From: Hungateiclostridiaceae bacterium UBA3922
GTDB lineage: Bacteria; Bacillota; Clostridia; Acetivibrionales; DTU013
Direction of reading: 5' to 3'
Length of the DNA stretch: 31,027 nucleotides
Assembly: GCA_002386045.1 (NCBI GenBank)
Contig: DGEQ01000021.1
Span: 2,866 to 33,892, forward strand
In this document: positions 1 through 7,460 of the stretch, in pieces
How positions within the stretch are numbered: position 1 is the stretch's first letter
Layout of the letters: each line of letters starts with the position of its first letter
Program-made: the position numbers and the translations under genes
The notes under the pieces: model-generated
Seen by the model: the letters and a program-made list of their open reading frames with translations, nothing else
What the model was told of the DNA's origin: nothing
Database searches by the model: none

Positions 1-2
1 CG

Positions 3-425
3 ATAGGCGAAGCTCTCCAGGATATGTGGAAGAAGATTGGCGTCAACGTCAGGCTGCAGTCCCAGGATTGGAACACATTCCTCAACACCCGCAAGAACGG
101 CGAGTATGACATCGCGCGCAATGGCTGGCTCGCGGACTACAACGACCCGATCTCGTTCCTTGACATGTGGACCACCGACAGCGGCAACAACGATGCACAG
201 TGGAGCAACCCGAGGTATGACGAACTCATCAGGAGGATCAAGACCTCTACGGATACCGAGGAGCGCTACAGGCTGATGCATGAGGCAGAAGACATCATCT
301 TCGAGGAAAGCATGCTCTGCCCGATCTACTACTATGTCGACATCTACGCGCTCAACCAGAAGGTGAAGGGATTCTACTCCTCGCCGCTGGGATACAAGTA
401 CTTCATGTACACTTGGGTAGAGTAA
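3..425 (+). CDS. Oligopeptide ABC transporter substrate-binding protein, C-terminal part (5' truncated)
   Basis: The reading frame is already open at the left edge (first full codon at base 3), so only about the last 140 residues are present. The text resembles the C-terminal lobe of the SBP_bac_5 (OppA/DppA) family: a 'W.K.IGVNV' strand, 'DWNTF...GEYDIARNGW.ADYNDP', a 'NNDAQWSNPRYDELI' segment and a closing 'Y.....VKGFY' region. Such proteins are lipid-anchored outside the membrane and deliver peptides to an ABC permease. The signal peptide and lipobox lie outside the window. The gene ends with TAA just before a strong terminator, so it is the last gene of its transcription unit. The family call is secure; the peptide specificity cannot be read. 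Confidence 0.88.
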   Translation: MGEALQDMWKKIGVNVRLQSQDWNTFLNTRKNGEYDIARNGWLADYNDPISFLDMWTTDSGNNDAQWSNPRYDELIRRIKTSTDTEERYRLMHEAEDIIFEESMLCPIYYYVDIYALNQKVKGFYSSPLGYKYFMYTWVE

Positions 426-433
426 CAAAATAT

Positions 434-463
434 AAAAGGCCGGCTCATTCGAGCCGGCCTTTT
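434..463. terminator. Intrinsic terminator, usable on both strands
   Basis: A perfect 13-bp stem (434-446 with 451-463) closes a 4-base loop. The stem begins with AAAA and ends with TTTT, so either strand gives a GC-rich hairpin followed by U residues. It lies 9 bases after the peptide-binding protein stop and downstream of the convergent lexA-like gene. Confidence 0.93.
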
Positions 464-538
464 AAAATGATGTGTCCGGCACATCAGTCAGCCGGTCGTC
501 GCAAAACCGACCGACAGGCGTGCCGGATGATTTGCTTT

Positions 539-1174
539 TCAGAATCTTGTGTATCTTCCTTCAACTTTGCCGATGATCGTGATTTCATCCGGGGCAAAGT
601 TTTCCTTGTCGATCACCTTTGAGTCGGCCTTGAGAGTAATAGTGCCGTCGCTTTCAGGATAGAACCTTCTCAGCAGTGAGATCGTTTCATAGAAAGAGAG
701 CACGATATCTCCGGGTTTCAGTTCTGCCGCCCGGTTGACGATGATCACATCGTTTGCGCCAAAACCGCTTTCTGTCAATCCGTCGGCCGGGCAATCGGAA
801 ATGATATAATCGCCGTTTTCCGACAGGACCTCCTGGGAAATCGGATGGTACAGTTCGATGTTATAGATGTTCGTCAGGTCGTTTACGTTCCTCTTGCTGA
901 TCTTCTTGATTTTCGGCACATATACATGCTTGCCGTACATCTGGTCATCGGGAGAAACGAGCTGGATCGATCTTGCGGCGCCAAGCTGCCTCTTTATGAC
1001 GCCTTTCTGTTCGAGCCTGTTCAGTATCCCCTGGACTGCCCCGGGGGTCTTTTCGCCGACCAGTTCCCCGATTTCACGGACTGTTGGAGGTATACCGTGT
1101 GTCTTGATGTAAGACTCGATAACCATGTACACCTTTTTCTGTTTTGCAGTAAGACTACTGTAATTTGCTGACAT
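539..1174 (-). CDS. lexA: LexA-family repressor with a degenerate self-cleavage domain
   Basis: The 211-residue protein has the LexA layout. An N-terminal winged helix (about 1-72, with 'TAKQKKVY.VIESYI..HGIPPTVREIGELVG') is followed by an S24-like domain (about 85-211, with 'NDVIIVNRAAELKPGDIVLSF' and 'LLRRFYPESDGTITL'). An ungapped comparison with remembered Bacillus LexA shows that the cleavage features are gone. The Ala-Gly bond falls at K94-R95, the nucleophile of GDSM falls at G132 (read ADGL), and the general-base lysine of VKRF falls at R169 (LRRF). Dimerisation and DNA binding may remain, but RecA-stimulated autoproteolysis should not. The start ATG follows a GGGTG ribosome site. A promoter and two TACTGT palindromes lie upstream. 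The family call is strong; whether this is the SOS repressor or a specialised paralogue is open. Confidence 0.88.
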   Translation of the reverse strand: MSANYSSLTAKQKKVYMVIESYIKTHGIPPTVREIGELVGEKTPGAVQGILNRLEQKGVIKRQLGAARSIQLVSPDDQMYGKHVYVPKIKKISKRNVNDLTNIYNIELYHPISQEVLSENGDYIISDCPADGLTESGFGANDVIIVNRAAELKPGDIVLSFYETISLLRRFYPESDGTITLKADSKVIDKENFAPDEITIIGKVEGRYTRF

Positions 1175-1186
1175 TTTATCACCCTT

Positions 1187-1197
1187 TATACTGTATA
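1187..1197. promoter_or_regulatory. Palindrome near the lexA-like ribosome site, candidate operator
   Basis: TATAC-T-GTATA is a perfect odd-centred palindrome located 13 bases upstream of the lexA-like start codon. It shares the TACTGT core with the palindrome at 1274-1283. It does not resemble the classical Gram-positive LexA box (CGAACN4GTTCG). Autoregulatory use is inferred. Confidence 0.4.
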
Positions 1198-1273
1198 CTT
1201 TTGTATTTATATGCTTTACATAATTCTCAAAACAGTTTAGCAGAATAATATTAAATAATCAAATTAAATTCTT

Positions 1274-1283
1274 ACAGTACTGT
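1274..1283. promoter_or_regulatory. Palindrome at the lexA-like transcription start, candidate operator
   Basis: ACAGTACTGT is a perfect 10-bp palindrome. It begins 11 bases beyond the predicted -10 box of the lexA-like gene, so it would cover the start of transcription, a usual place for a repressor site. It shares the TACTGT core with 1187-1197. Confidence 0.45.
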
Positions 1284-1294
1284 TAAATTAGTAC

Positions 1295-1323
1295 ATTATA
1301 ATGTCCTTACATTAAAAAATTAA
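1295..1323 (-). promoter_or_regulatory. Sigma-A promoter of the lexA-like gene
   Basis: Read on the minus strand, TTAATT (1318-1323) is followed by a 17-base spacer and a perfect TATAAT (1295-1300). The -35 box is weak and the -10 box is ideal. The predicted leader is about 115 bases and contains both TACTGT palindromes. Confidence 0.6.
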
Positions 1324-1498
1324 CATATTGTTAATAATTTTTAATCGGCCTGTAAAATTTCGACACGTAAAAATGGCCTGCACCCATGGAAGTAAATGGT
1401 ATATGAAAGCATATGGTATGAATTGGATGAATATTCTGCCCGTATGCATGTATATTTATAAATATTGTCTAAACCAAGCTGGAAGGAAACCTGGATAA

Positions 1499-2623
1499 AT
1501 GTTCACGATGTTGAAAAATGTCGAACTTTATGCCCCGGAATACCTGGGAACCAGGGACATACTTACGGCATACGGGAAGATCGCGCTGGTGTCGGACAGG
1601 ATCGATACCTGGCAGCAGTTAAGGCCGGAAGTGGTCGACTGCAGCGGAATGGTCGCGATGCCCGGACTTGTGGACCAGCATGTCCATATAACGGGCGGCG
1701 GAGGTGAGCAGGGCCCAGGCAGTACCATAGGGCCGATAAGTCCGGAAGAACTCATGAAGGCCGGCATAACCACTGTCGTCGGTCTCCTGGGCTGCGACGG
1801 GGTCGGCAAAAGCGTGCAGGAACTGCTGATGAAAGCCAGGTCACTGGAAGCCGACGGCCTGACTGCATTCATATATACGGGCAATTACGGTATACCGGCC
1901 GTTACCATAACGGACAGGGTGCTGACGGACATCGTGCTGATCGACAAGGTCATCGGCGCAGGTGAAATAGCCATTTCAGACCACAGGTCCGCCTGCCCGA
2001 CAAGGAACGAGCTGGCGAAGCTGGCCTACGAGGCTTTGACGGGTGGGATGCTGGGCGGCAAGGCGGGCGTCGTCCATCTGCACGTAGGAAACGGCAGGGA
2101 GGGGCTTGCTCCGCTCTTCGACCTGCTGGAAACGACGGACTTTCCGGTATCCATGTTCGTTCCGACACACCTCAACAGGAACAGGTCCCTGTTCAGCCAG
2201 GCCATGAGGTACCATAAAGAAGGAGGAACTATCGACCTGACTGCCGGTGAGCACACGGAAGAAGGGATAAACGTTCCGCAGTGCCTTGCCATGCTGGCCG
2301 AAAGCGGGAACGGGCTCGACAGGGTGACGGTGTCGTCCGACGGGAACGGGAGCGGCGCCGGCCCGACGCAGAGAGAAGCCGCCAGCGTGGCGGCCCTTTT
2401 CGATGATATACGGACTGCAGTGACCGACTATGGGCTGCCCCTGGAACTCGTACTGAAAACCGTGACGGAAAACCCGGCAAAGACACTGAAAATATACCCG
2501 CAGAAAGGGAAAATAGCCGTCGGCAGCGATGCTGACATACTGCTTGCAGAAAAAGCGACGCTGACTCCCCGTATGCTGCTCGTGGGTGGCAGGCTGCGAC
2601 AAATATTTACACTAAAAAGATGA
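1499..2623 (+). CDS. iadA: Isoaspartyl dipeptidase
   Basis: This 374-residue amidohydrolase cleaves beta-aspartyl dipeptides. The binuclear metal site is readable: H61 and H63 in DQHVHITGGGGE, H195, H224 in PTHLNRN, and D281 in SSDGNGS. E70 is the usual substrate-binding glutamate. The bridging position, a carboxylated Lys in the E. coli enzyme (VKCAISDHR), is Glu here (E156 in GEIAISDHR), with one extra residue nearby. Length matches the family (about 390). The ATG is preceded by GGAAGG at good spacing. It is the first gene of a co-directional run leading to cphB and cphA, so its likely physiological substrate is the beta-Asp-Arg released by cyanophycinase, giving free aspartate and arginine. 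Housekeeping removal of isoaspartyl peptides is an alternative. Confidence 0.93.
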   Translation: MFTMLKNVELYAPEYLGTRDILTAYGKIALVSDRIDTWQQLRPEVVDCSGMVAMPGLVDQHVHITGGGGEQGPGSTIGPISPEELMKAGITTVVGLLGCDGVGKSVQELLMKARSLEADGLTAFIYTGNYGIPAVTITDRVLTDIVLIDKVIGAGEIAISDHRSACPTRNELAKLAYEALTGGMLGGKAGVVHLHVGNGREGLAPLFDLLETTDFPVSMFVPTHLNRNRSLFSQAMRYHKEGGTIDLTAGEHTEEGINVPQCLAMLAESGNGLDRVTVSSDGNGSGAGPTQREAASVAALFDDIRTAVTDYGLPLELVLKTVTENPAKTLKIYPQKGKIAVGSDADILLAEKATLTPRMLLVGGRLRQIFTLKR

Positions 2624-2667
2624 ATATACGGAAGCCCGGCATAAAAGAATAATATCGGGGTGATCAG

Positions 2668-2943
2668 ATGGATGACATGGTCCGTGCCGGAAAAGAGGGC
2701 AGGACACTGCCGAAAGCCGTAATGATGATGTGTACCGCTGCGGGCTGGGCTGCGGCCTTCGCTTCACTGGTGGGATACCCTTATATATTCGGAGCGGCGG
2801 CCATCATACTTGGCATAAGGATCAGCAAAGGCGGAAGCAGGGCAGGGATGCCCCTTGTCGCGGCGAGCATCCTGCTGATGGCGGCCGGGCTGATATTTTC
2901 CGATATGCTGCGCGGATACCTGGAAAACATCATCGGCATCTGA
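2668..2943 (+). CDS. Small membrane protein of unknown function in the cyanophycin operon
   Basis: The gene encodes 91 residues after a GGGGTGA ribosome site. A short charged start (about 1-16) is followed by hydrophobic segments at about 17-32 and 37-50, a basic loop (RISKGGSRAG), and another hydrophobic segment at about 60-80. It therefore looks like an integral membrane protein with two or three helices and no soluble domain. No conserved motif was recognised. It lies 44 bases after iadA and about 100 bases before cphB on the same strand, so co-expression with the cyanophycin genes is likely. A role in membrane association or export of breakdown products is possible but not shown. Confidence 0.72.
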   Translation: MDDMVRAGKEGRTLPKAVMMMCTAAGWAAAFASLVGYPYIFGAAAIILGIRISKGGSRAGMPLVAASILLMAAGLIFSDMLRGYLENIIGI

Positions 2944-3041
2944 CCCAAACCAGGCATGCCAGTGCCGTGGTCCGGGAATTTACCGCATGATTTCGCACGG
3001 GAGGTACCGGCACTGTTCAGTATCGACCCGCCAGGAAGACG

Positions 3042-3866
3042 GTGAAATCAATGGGCACAGGGAACTTAATAATCATAGGAGGCGCTGAGGACAAGACAGG
3101 TGAATGCCTTATCCTGAAGACATTTGTCGGGATTTCCGGGGCATCGGAAGCAAACATCGTAATAATAACGACTGCCACGGAAAAGCCTGTTGAGGCAGGA
3201 AGCCAGTACAAATCACTGTTCATCGGCCTTGGAGCAGGCAATGTGAGCTTCCTTGACATCAACACCAGGGAAGACGCCGGATCCGAGCCGAATGCGAGGC
3301 TCATTGCCGAGGCTACGGGCATATTCTTCACCGGCGGTGACCAGTTACGGATCACGAGCATACTGGGAGGCACGAGAGTGTTCGAGATGCTGCACCGCGC
3401 CTGGAAAGCAGGCGTTGTCATCGCAGGGACAAGCGCCGGGGCATCAGCCATGAGCAGGACCATGATCGTGGAGGGCAATGACAATGATCCTGCAAGGAAA
3501 TGTACGCTCAAAATGGCGCCCGGACTGGGCCTGCTGGACAGGGCGCTCATCGACCAGCATTTCCACCAGCGGGGAAGGATAGGAAGGCTTTTGTGCGGAG
3601 TGGCGGAAAACCCGTCGATCCTCGGGATCGGCATAGATGAGGATACCGCCATCAGGGTATACCCTGACGACCATTTCGAAGTTATAGGAAGCAACTCGGT
3701 CGTGGTGGTGGACGGCAAGAGCATCAAAAGTTCGAATGTATCGGAACTGATGCCGGACGAAAACCTTGCCATCACCAACGTGGTCCTGCATGTTCTGCCT
3801 GCAGGATACGGGTTCGACATGACGGAAAGAAAAGTTCTGAGGGTGGAGGAAAAACAGTGGAAATAA
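3042..3866 (+). CDS. cphB: Cyanophycinase
   Basis: This S51-family serine peptidase cuts the cyanophycin backbone exolytically to beta-Asp-Arg dipeptides. The start is GTG at 3042 or, equally plausibly, ATG at 3051, which has GGTGA five bases ahead. Counting from the GTG, the protein has 274 residues, matching cyanobacterial CphB. The signatures are in register: GGAED near the N-terminus, FFTGGDQ with Q101, the nucleophile elbow GTSAGAS with S131, and D171-Q172-H173 followed by three arginines (R177, R179, R182) that in known structures hold the substrate. The end of cphB overlaps the cphA start, so synthesis and degradation proteins are translationally coupled. All recognised active-site residues are present, and activity is expected. 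Confidence 0.95.
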   Translation: MKSMGTGNLIIIGGAEDKTGECLILKTFVGISGASEANIVIITTATEKPVEAGSQYKSLFIGLGAGNVSFLDINTREDAGSEPNARLIAEATGIFFTGGDQLRITSILGGTRVFEMLHRAWKAGVVIAGTSAGASAMSRTMIVEGNDNDPARKCTLKMAPGLGLLDRALIDQHFHQRGRIGRLLCGVAENPSILGIGIDEDTAIRVYPDDHFEVIGSNSVVVVDGKSIKSSNVSELMPDENLAITNVVLHVLPAGYGFDMTERKVLRVEEKQWK

Positions 3867-6523
3867 TAAAAATAGAGCCGTTCAAAGGCAGGAACATTTA
3901 CAGCCACAGGCCCGTCATCAGGGCGCTGGCTGACCTTGGCGTGCATTATGACACGCCGACCAGGCAGATAGAGGGATTCAATGAACGGCTCCTTGATATT
4001 CTGCCTGGGCTTGCGAAGCATGTCTGTTCCCTCGGCTACGAAGGAGGATTTGCCGAAAGGCTGGCCGAGGGGACGTACCTCGCGCATGTTGCCGAGCACT
4101 TTGTACTCGAGCTCCAGGGACTGCTCGGTTACGACGTGCATTACGGGAAGACCCGTGTTGCTGAAGAACCGTCCCTTTATCACGTCATTTTCGAGTACAA
4201 AAACGAGAAGGCGGCCACGGAATGCCTGCTGGCCGCTGCAGATATGATAAACACGCTTATCGCCGGCAAGATGCCCGATATCGGCAGCATCATGAAGCAC
4301 CTGGAGAAGGTCTCGGCCGAATCAGACATGGGACCGAGCACCGAGGCGCTGTATGAAGAAGCGAAAAAGAGGAACATACCGGTCACGCGCCTGGAGCATT
4401 CGAGCGTCCTGAGGCTTGGCACAGGCAAGTACACCAGGTACCTCGAGGCTTCGCTGTCGGACAGCTGCAGTTGCATCGCTGTTGACATGGCAGGCAACAA
4501 GCACCTTACAAAGCAAAAACTCTCCGAGGCCGGGATACCGGTACCGCAGGGGGACGTGGCTTACACGTACAGGTCGGCGGCTGCCATAGCAGCAGCCATC
4601 GGATGGCCTGTTGCCGTCAAGCCCTTCGATGCGAACCAGGGGAAGGGCGTATCCACGAACATAACAAGCTTTGCGGAACTGGAAAGCGCATTCGAAGCAG
4701 CCGCCAGGTACAGCCATGCGGTGATAGTCGAAAGGCACATAGAGGGTAAGGACTACAGGCTGCTGGTCGTCGGCGGTAAAATGGTAGCAGCCGCGGAGCG
4801 CAGGCCGCCTTTCGTCGTCGGAGACGGCGTGCACACCATCAGGGAGCTTGTGGAGATCGAAAACCGGGACCCGCTGAGAGGGACGGACCACGAAAAACCG
4901 CTTACGATCATCAGGATTGATGAGATGACAAGGCAGGTCCTTGCCAAAAACGGCTATACCGAGGACAGCATTCCCAAGGCCGGCGAAAAGGTTTTACTGC
5001 GCTGCAACGGCAATCTCAGCACCGGCGGGACCGCCAGGGACTGCACAGACGAAGTGCATCCGCACAACGCGGATCTGGCTGTGAAGGCAGCTGAACTTAT
5101 GGAACTCGACATAGCAGGGATAGATATCACCTGTGCAGATATATCGAAACCGCTGGGTGAGGACAACGGCGCCGTCATCGAGGTGAACGCGGCGCCCGGG
5201 CTGAGGATGCATATATATCCTACGGAGGGCAAGCCCAGGAATGTCGCCAGCGATATAATCGGGCATCTTTTCCCGAAGGGGCAGCCCTGCAGCATCCCGA
5301 TAGTATCCGTCACCGGCACCAACGGGAAAACCACTGTGACCAGGATGATCGCCCATGCGTTGCGCATCAGCGGTTTAACGACAGGAATGACGACCACTGG
5401 CGGCATATATATCGGCGACGAGTGTATCCTGAAAGGCGACAACACGGGCGCTCTCAGCGCGGCACGAGTGCTGGGCGACACCAGGGTCGAGGCCGCCGTG
5501 CTGGAGACGGCGCGGGGAGGCATCATAAAGAGAGGACTGGGTTACGACCTCGCAGATGTAGGGGTGATCGTCAATATAGGCGACGACCACCTCGGGCTTG
5601 ACGGCATAAATACCAGAGAGGAACTGGCAAAAGTCAAGTCCCTGGTCGTCGAGGCCGTCAAACCGGAAGGCACTGCCGTCCTGAACGCGGATGACGGGAT
5701 GACGCCGTTCCTGCTCGGCAGGACCAGTTGTAGGCCCCTGCTGTTTTCGGCGGACGAAGACAGCCTCATGATACGCAAATGGCTGAAAGAGGGCCGGGAT
5801 GCCGTATACGTCAGGGACGGCTCGATCTACGCCGCCGTGTCTGGCCGTGAAAAGTATATAGCTCGGATCGCCGATATCCCGATAACATACGGCGGCAAGG
5901 CCGCATGCAATATAGAGAATTCGCTGGCCGCAGTGTCGGCCCTGCTGGCGCTGGGCATGCCGGCTGCAAGGATCAGGAAGGGGATCATGAGTTTCAGGCC
6001 GGACCTGGCTGCGAACCCGGGAAGGTTCAACATTTTTGACATGGGCTCGTTTTCCGTCATGCTCGATTACGGCCACAATAAAGCGGGCTACAGCGCCGTA
6101 ACGAATATGCTCAGGCATTTCGACGCTTCAGTGTATACGGGTGTGATCGGTATGCCGGGAGACAGGAAAGACGAGAGCATAATCGAGGTCGGAAGGCTCT
6201 GCGGGCGCTTCTTCAATAAACTATATATCAAGGAAGACAGCGACCTGCGGGGGAGAGATGCCGGAGAAGTTGCCGGCCTTCTTTATCGCGGAGCCATCGA
6301 GGCAGGAATGGACAGGGACAAGATAACGGTGATATACCAGGAGGACCTTGCCCTCAAAAAGGCCATGGCGGACGCCGTGCCGGGCGAAATGATCGTTATG
6401 TTCTTTGAAGAACTCGACCCTGCCGTCGAGATCCTGGAGAAATACCGCAAAGCCAAGGGACTTGCCGGCCGGAGCGCCGGAAAACCGTGCAAAACCGGGA
6501 TGCATCGCTCGGCGACCGGATGA
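3857..6523 (+). CDS. cphA: Cyanophycin synthetase
   Basis: This 888-residue cytoplasmic enzyme extends multi-L-arginyl-poly-L-aspartate, a nitrogen and carbon store, by adding Asp to the backbone and Arg to its side chains with ATP. Three parts are visible: an N-terminal domain (about 1-170), an ATP-grasp domain (about 215-480, with KPFDANQGKGVS at 255 and IEVNAAPGLR near 441), and a Mur-ligase-like domain (about 485-860, with P-loop GTNGKT at 487-492, LETARGGI, and NIGDDHLG). The length fits the CphA1 class. The GTG start lies inside the end of cphB (10-base overlap) with a GGAGGA site before it. The last ~20 residues form a loose basic tail. Cyanophycin genes are known in several Clostridia, and cyanophycin has been linked to spore assembly in Clostridium perfringens. 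Confidence 0.96.
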   Translation: MEIIKIEPFKGRNIYSHRPVIRALADLGVHYDTPTRQIEGFNERLLDILPGLAKHVCSLGYEGGFAERLAEGTYLAHVAEHFVLELQGLLGYDVHYGKTRVAEEPSLYHVIFEYKNEKAATECLLAAADMINTLIAGKMPDIGSIMKHLEKVSAESDMGPSTEALYEEAKKRNIPVTRLEHSSVLRLGTGKYTRYLEASLSDSCSCIAVDMAGNKHLTKQKLSEAGIPVPQGDVAYTYRSAAAIAAAIGWPVAVKPFDANQGKGVSTNITSFAELESAFEAAARYSHAVIVERHIEGKDYRLLVVGGKMVAAAERRPPFVVGDGVHTIRELVEIENRDPLRGTDHEKPLTIIRIDEMTRQVLAKNGYTEDSIPKAGEKVLLRCNGNLSTGGTARDCTDEVHPHNADLAVKAAELMELDIAGIDITCADISKPLGEDNGAVIEVNAAPGLRMHIYPTEGKPRNVASDIIGHLFPKGQPCSIPIVSVTGTNGKTTVTRMIAHALRISGLTTGMTTTGGIYIGDECILKGDNTGALSAARVLGDTRVEAAVLETARGGIIKRGLGYDLADVGVIVNIGDDHLGLDGINTREELAKVKSLVVEAVKPEGTAVLNADDGMTPFLLGRTSCRPLLFSADEDSLMIRKWLKEGRDAVYVRDGSIYAAVSGREKYIARIADIPITYGGKAACNIENSLAAVSALLALGMPAARIRKGIMSFRPDLAANPGRFNIFDMGSFSVMLDYGHNKAGYSAVTNMLRHFDASVYTGVIGMPGDRKDESIIEVGRLCGRFFNKLYIKEDSDLRGRDAGEVAGLLYRGAIEAGMDRDKITVIYQEDLALKKAMADAVPGEMIVMFFEELDPAVEILEKYRKAKGLAGRSAGKPCKTGMHRSATG

Positions 6524-6577
6524 AGGCAGGGACAGGCAGGGCGACGTCACTGCAGGCAATAATAAAAGAATATAAAC

Positions 6578-6606
6578 AAAAGGGCGGATATCATTCCGCC
6601 CATTTT
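6578..6606. terminator. Terminator between cphA and the zinc-ribbon gene
   Basis: GGGCGGA (6582-6588) pairs with TCCGCCC (6595-6601) around a 6-base loop. A-rich bases precede it and ATTTTAT follows it, so it can end transcription from both the cyanophycin operon and the convergent zinc-ribbon gene. Confidence 0.82.
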
Positions 6607-6666
6607 ATATAATCAAAGGTGATCCGACGATGTTCTCGGCTGATTCCAGATGCCTTCACCAGGGCA

Positions 6667-7146
6667 TCAGAGCTTCGTGCCGCAGTTGGTGCAAAATGCC
6701 GCGCCTTCGCCCACTTCCGCATTGCAGGACGGGCAGGTCGGCTTTGCCGGCTGTTCCGCTGCCGGGGCAGCCGTATCATCCTGTGGCAGTTCGTTTTTGG
6801 TCCCGCACTTGCCGCAGAACAGCTGGGTCCTTTCCATTTCGGCGCCGCAGTTGATGCACGACTTTATGCCTTTGAGCTCGGCTATTTTTTCCCTGTAAGC
6901 TTTTATGTTCGCCATATGCTCGGTAATCTGGACGCACGCTTCCTTTACTGCGTCATCTGCAGTGCCGGTCTGTTCGAAATTCTCGAAAATAGTCTTCCCG
7001 ATCTGAGAATAAAGCTTCTGGATCTTGTCTTCCTCGGAATTGATGCTTGCATTCAGCTTGGTGATCTCGACGAGTTCGCTGGATTTCTTCGCAGCTGCCT
7101 GCGCGGCTTCACCCACTTTTTTGCCCAGGTTTTCAAAGAACTGCAT
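6667..7146 (-). CDS. Double zinc-ribbon protein with an N-terminal helical region
   Basis: The protein is 159 residues from the ATG at 7146, which lies 6 bases after GGAGGT. A longer frame back to 7233 would overlap the promoter and is rejected. Residues about 1-95 are Ala/Lys/Glu-rich and helical (FFENLGKKVGEAAQAAAKKS onward). Two zinc ribbons follow: CINCG...FCGKC (about 97-115) and CPSCN...FCTNC (about 140-157), joined by an acidic Pro/Ala linker. This is a common but functionally undefined architecture in Firmicutes, often annotated simply as a zinc-ribbon protein. It has its own strong promoter and stands alone. Binding to nucleic acid or protein is inferred only. Confidence 0.8.
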   Translation of the reverse strand: MQFFENLGKKVGEAAQAAAKKSSELVEITKLNASINSEEDKIQKLYSQIGKTIFENFEQTGTADDAVKEACVQITEHMANIKAYREKIAELKGIKSCINCGAEMERTQLFCGKCGTKNELPQDDTAAPAAEQPAKPTCPSCNAEVGEGAAFCTNCGTKL

Positions 7147-7204
7147 CATGATACCTCCAATCACGATTTTATAGGATTGTACGAAACTGGATCCACACAA
7201 AATA

Positions 7205-7233
7205 ATTATAAGTAATATCAGCCTGATATTCAA
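7205..7233 (-). promoter_or_regulatory. Sigma-A promoter of the zinc-ribbon gene
   Basis: On the minus strand TTGAAT (7228-7233) is followed by exactly 17 bases and a perfect TATAAT (7205-7210). The leader is about 50 bases and ends in GGAGGT. Confidence 0.85.
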
Positions 7234-7361
7234 TATAAGATGGCATTTCCCGCCAGACAGGCAATAAAAATACGGACGGACAACGGATGCGGCCGCCGGA
7301 GCCGCACCTGCGCAAACGCCATGGATGCCTGTTTGCTGCCGGGATATGACAGGCCGGATGG

Positions 7362-7390
7362 TTGAATGTACAGCCGCGTTACAGTAGAAT
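7362..7390 (+). promoter_or_regulatory. Sigma-A promoter of the pre-birA gene
   Basis: TTGAAT (7362-7367), a 17-base spacer and TAGAAT (7385-7390) lie about 70 bases ahead of the GTG start at 7461. Confidence 0.75.
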
Positions 7391-7460
7391 AGGAATGGGA
7401 TACGATCGATACGGACGTTCCCGATGACGGATGGCTCCGCATCGTCACGGAGGTGAAAGT

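Larger units (their letters stand above)
1175..1498. other. Intergenic region between the lexA-like gene and iadA
   Basis: This 324-base AT-rich stretch holds the lexA-like promoter and operators and must also hold the iadA promoter. The best plus-strand candidate is TTGTTA (1328-1333) with TAAAAT (1353-1358), but the 19-base spacer is long. The sequence at 1410-1418 fits the sigma-K -10 pattern CATANNNTA without a convincing -35 partner. No coding sequence was recognised. Confidence 0.5.
7147..7460. other. Divergent intergenic region, zinc-ribbon gene and the pre-birA gene
   Basis: This 314-base region holds two outward-facing sigma-A promoters (7205-7233 minus, 7362-7390 plus). A small GC-rich hairpin lies between them (TGCGGC/GCCGCA around 7285-7305). 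No convincing coding sequence was seen. Confidence 0.6.

Noticed and set aside
3017..4300. Long minus-strand open frame opposite cphB and cphA
   Set aside because: It mirrors two well-supported genes, has no ribosome site, and its translation resembles no protein. It is a product of GC-rich codon use.
7147..7233. N-terminal hydrophobic extension of the zinc-ribbon protein
   Set aside because: The extension would begin at the -35 box of its own promoter. The inner ATG has GGAGGT at good spacing.
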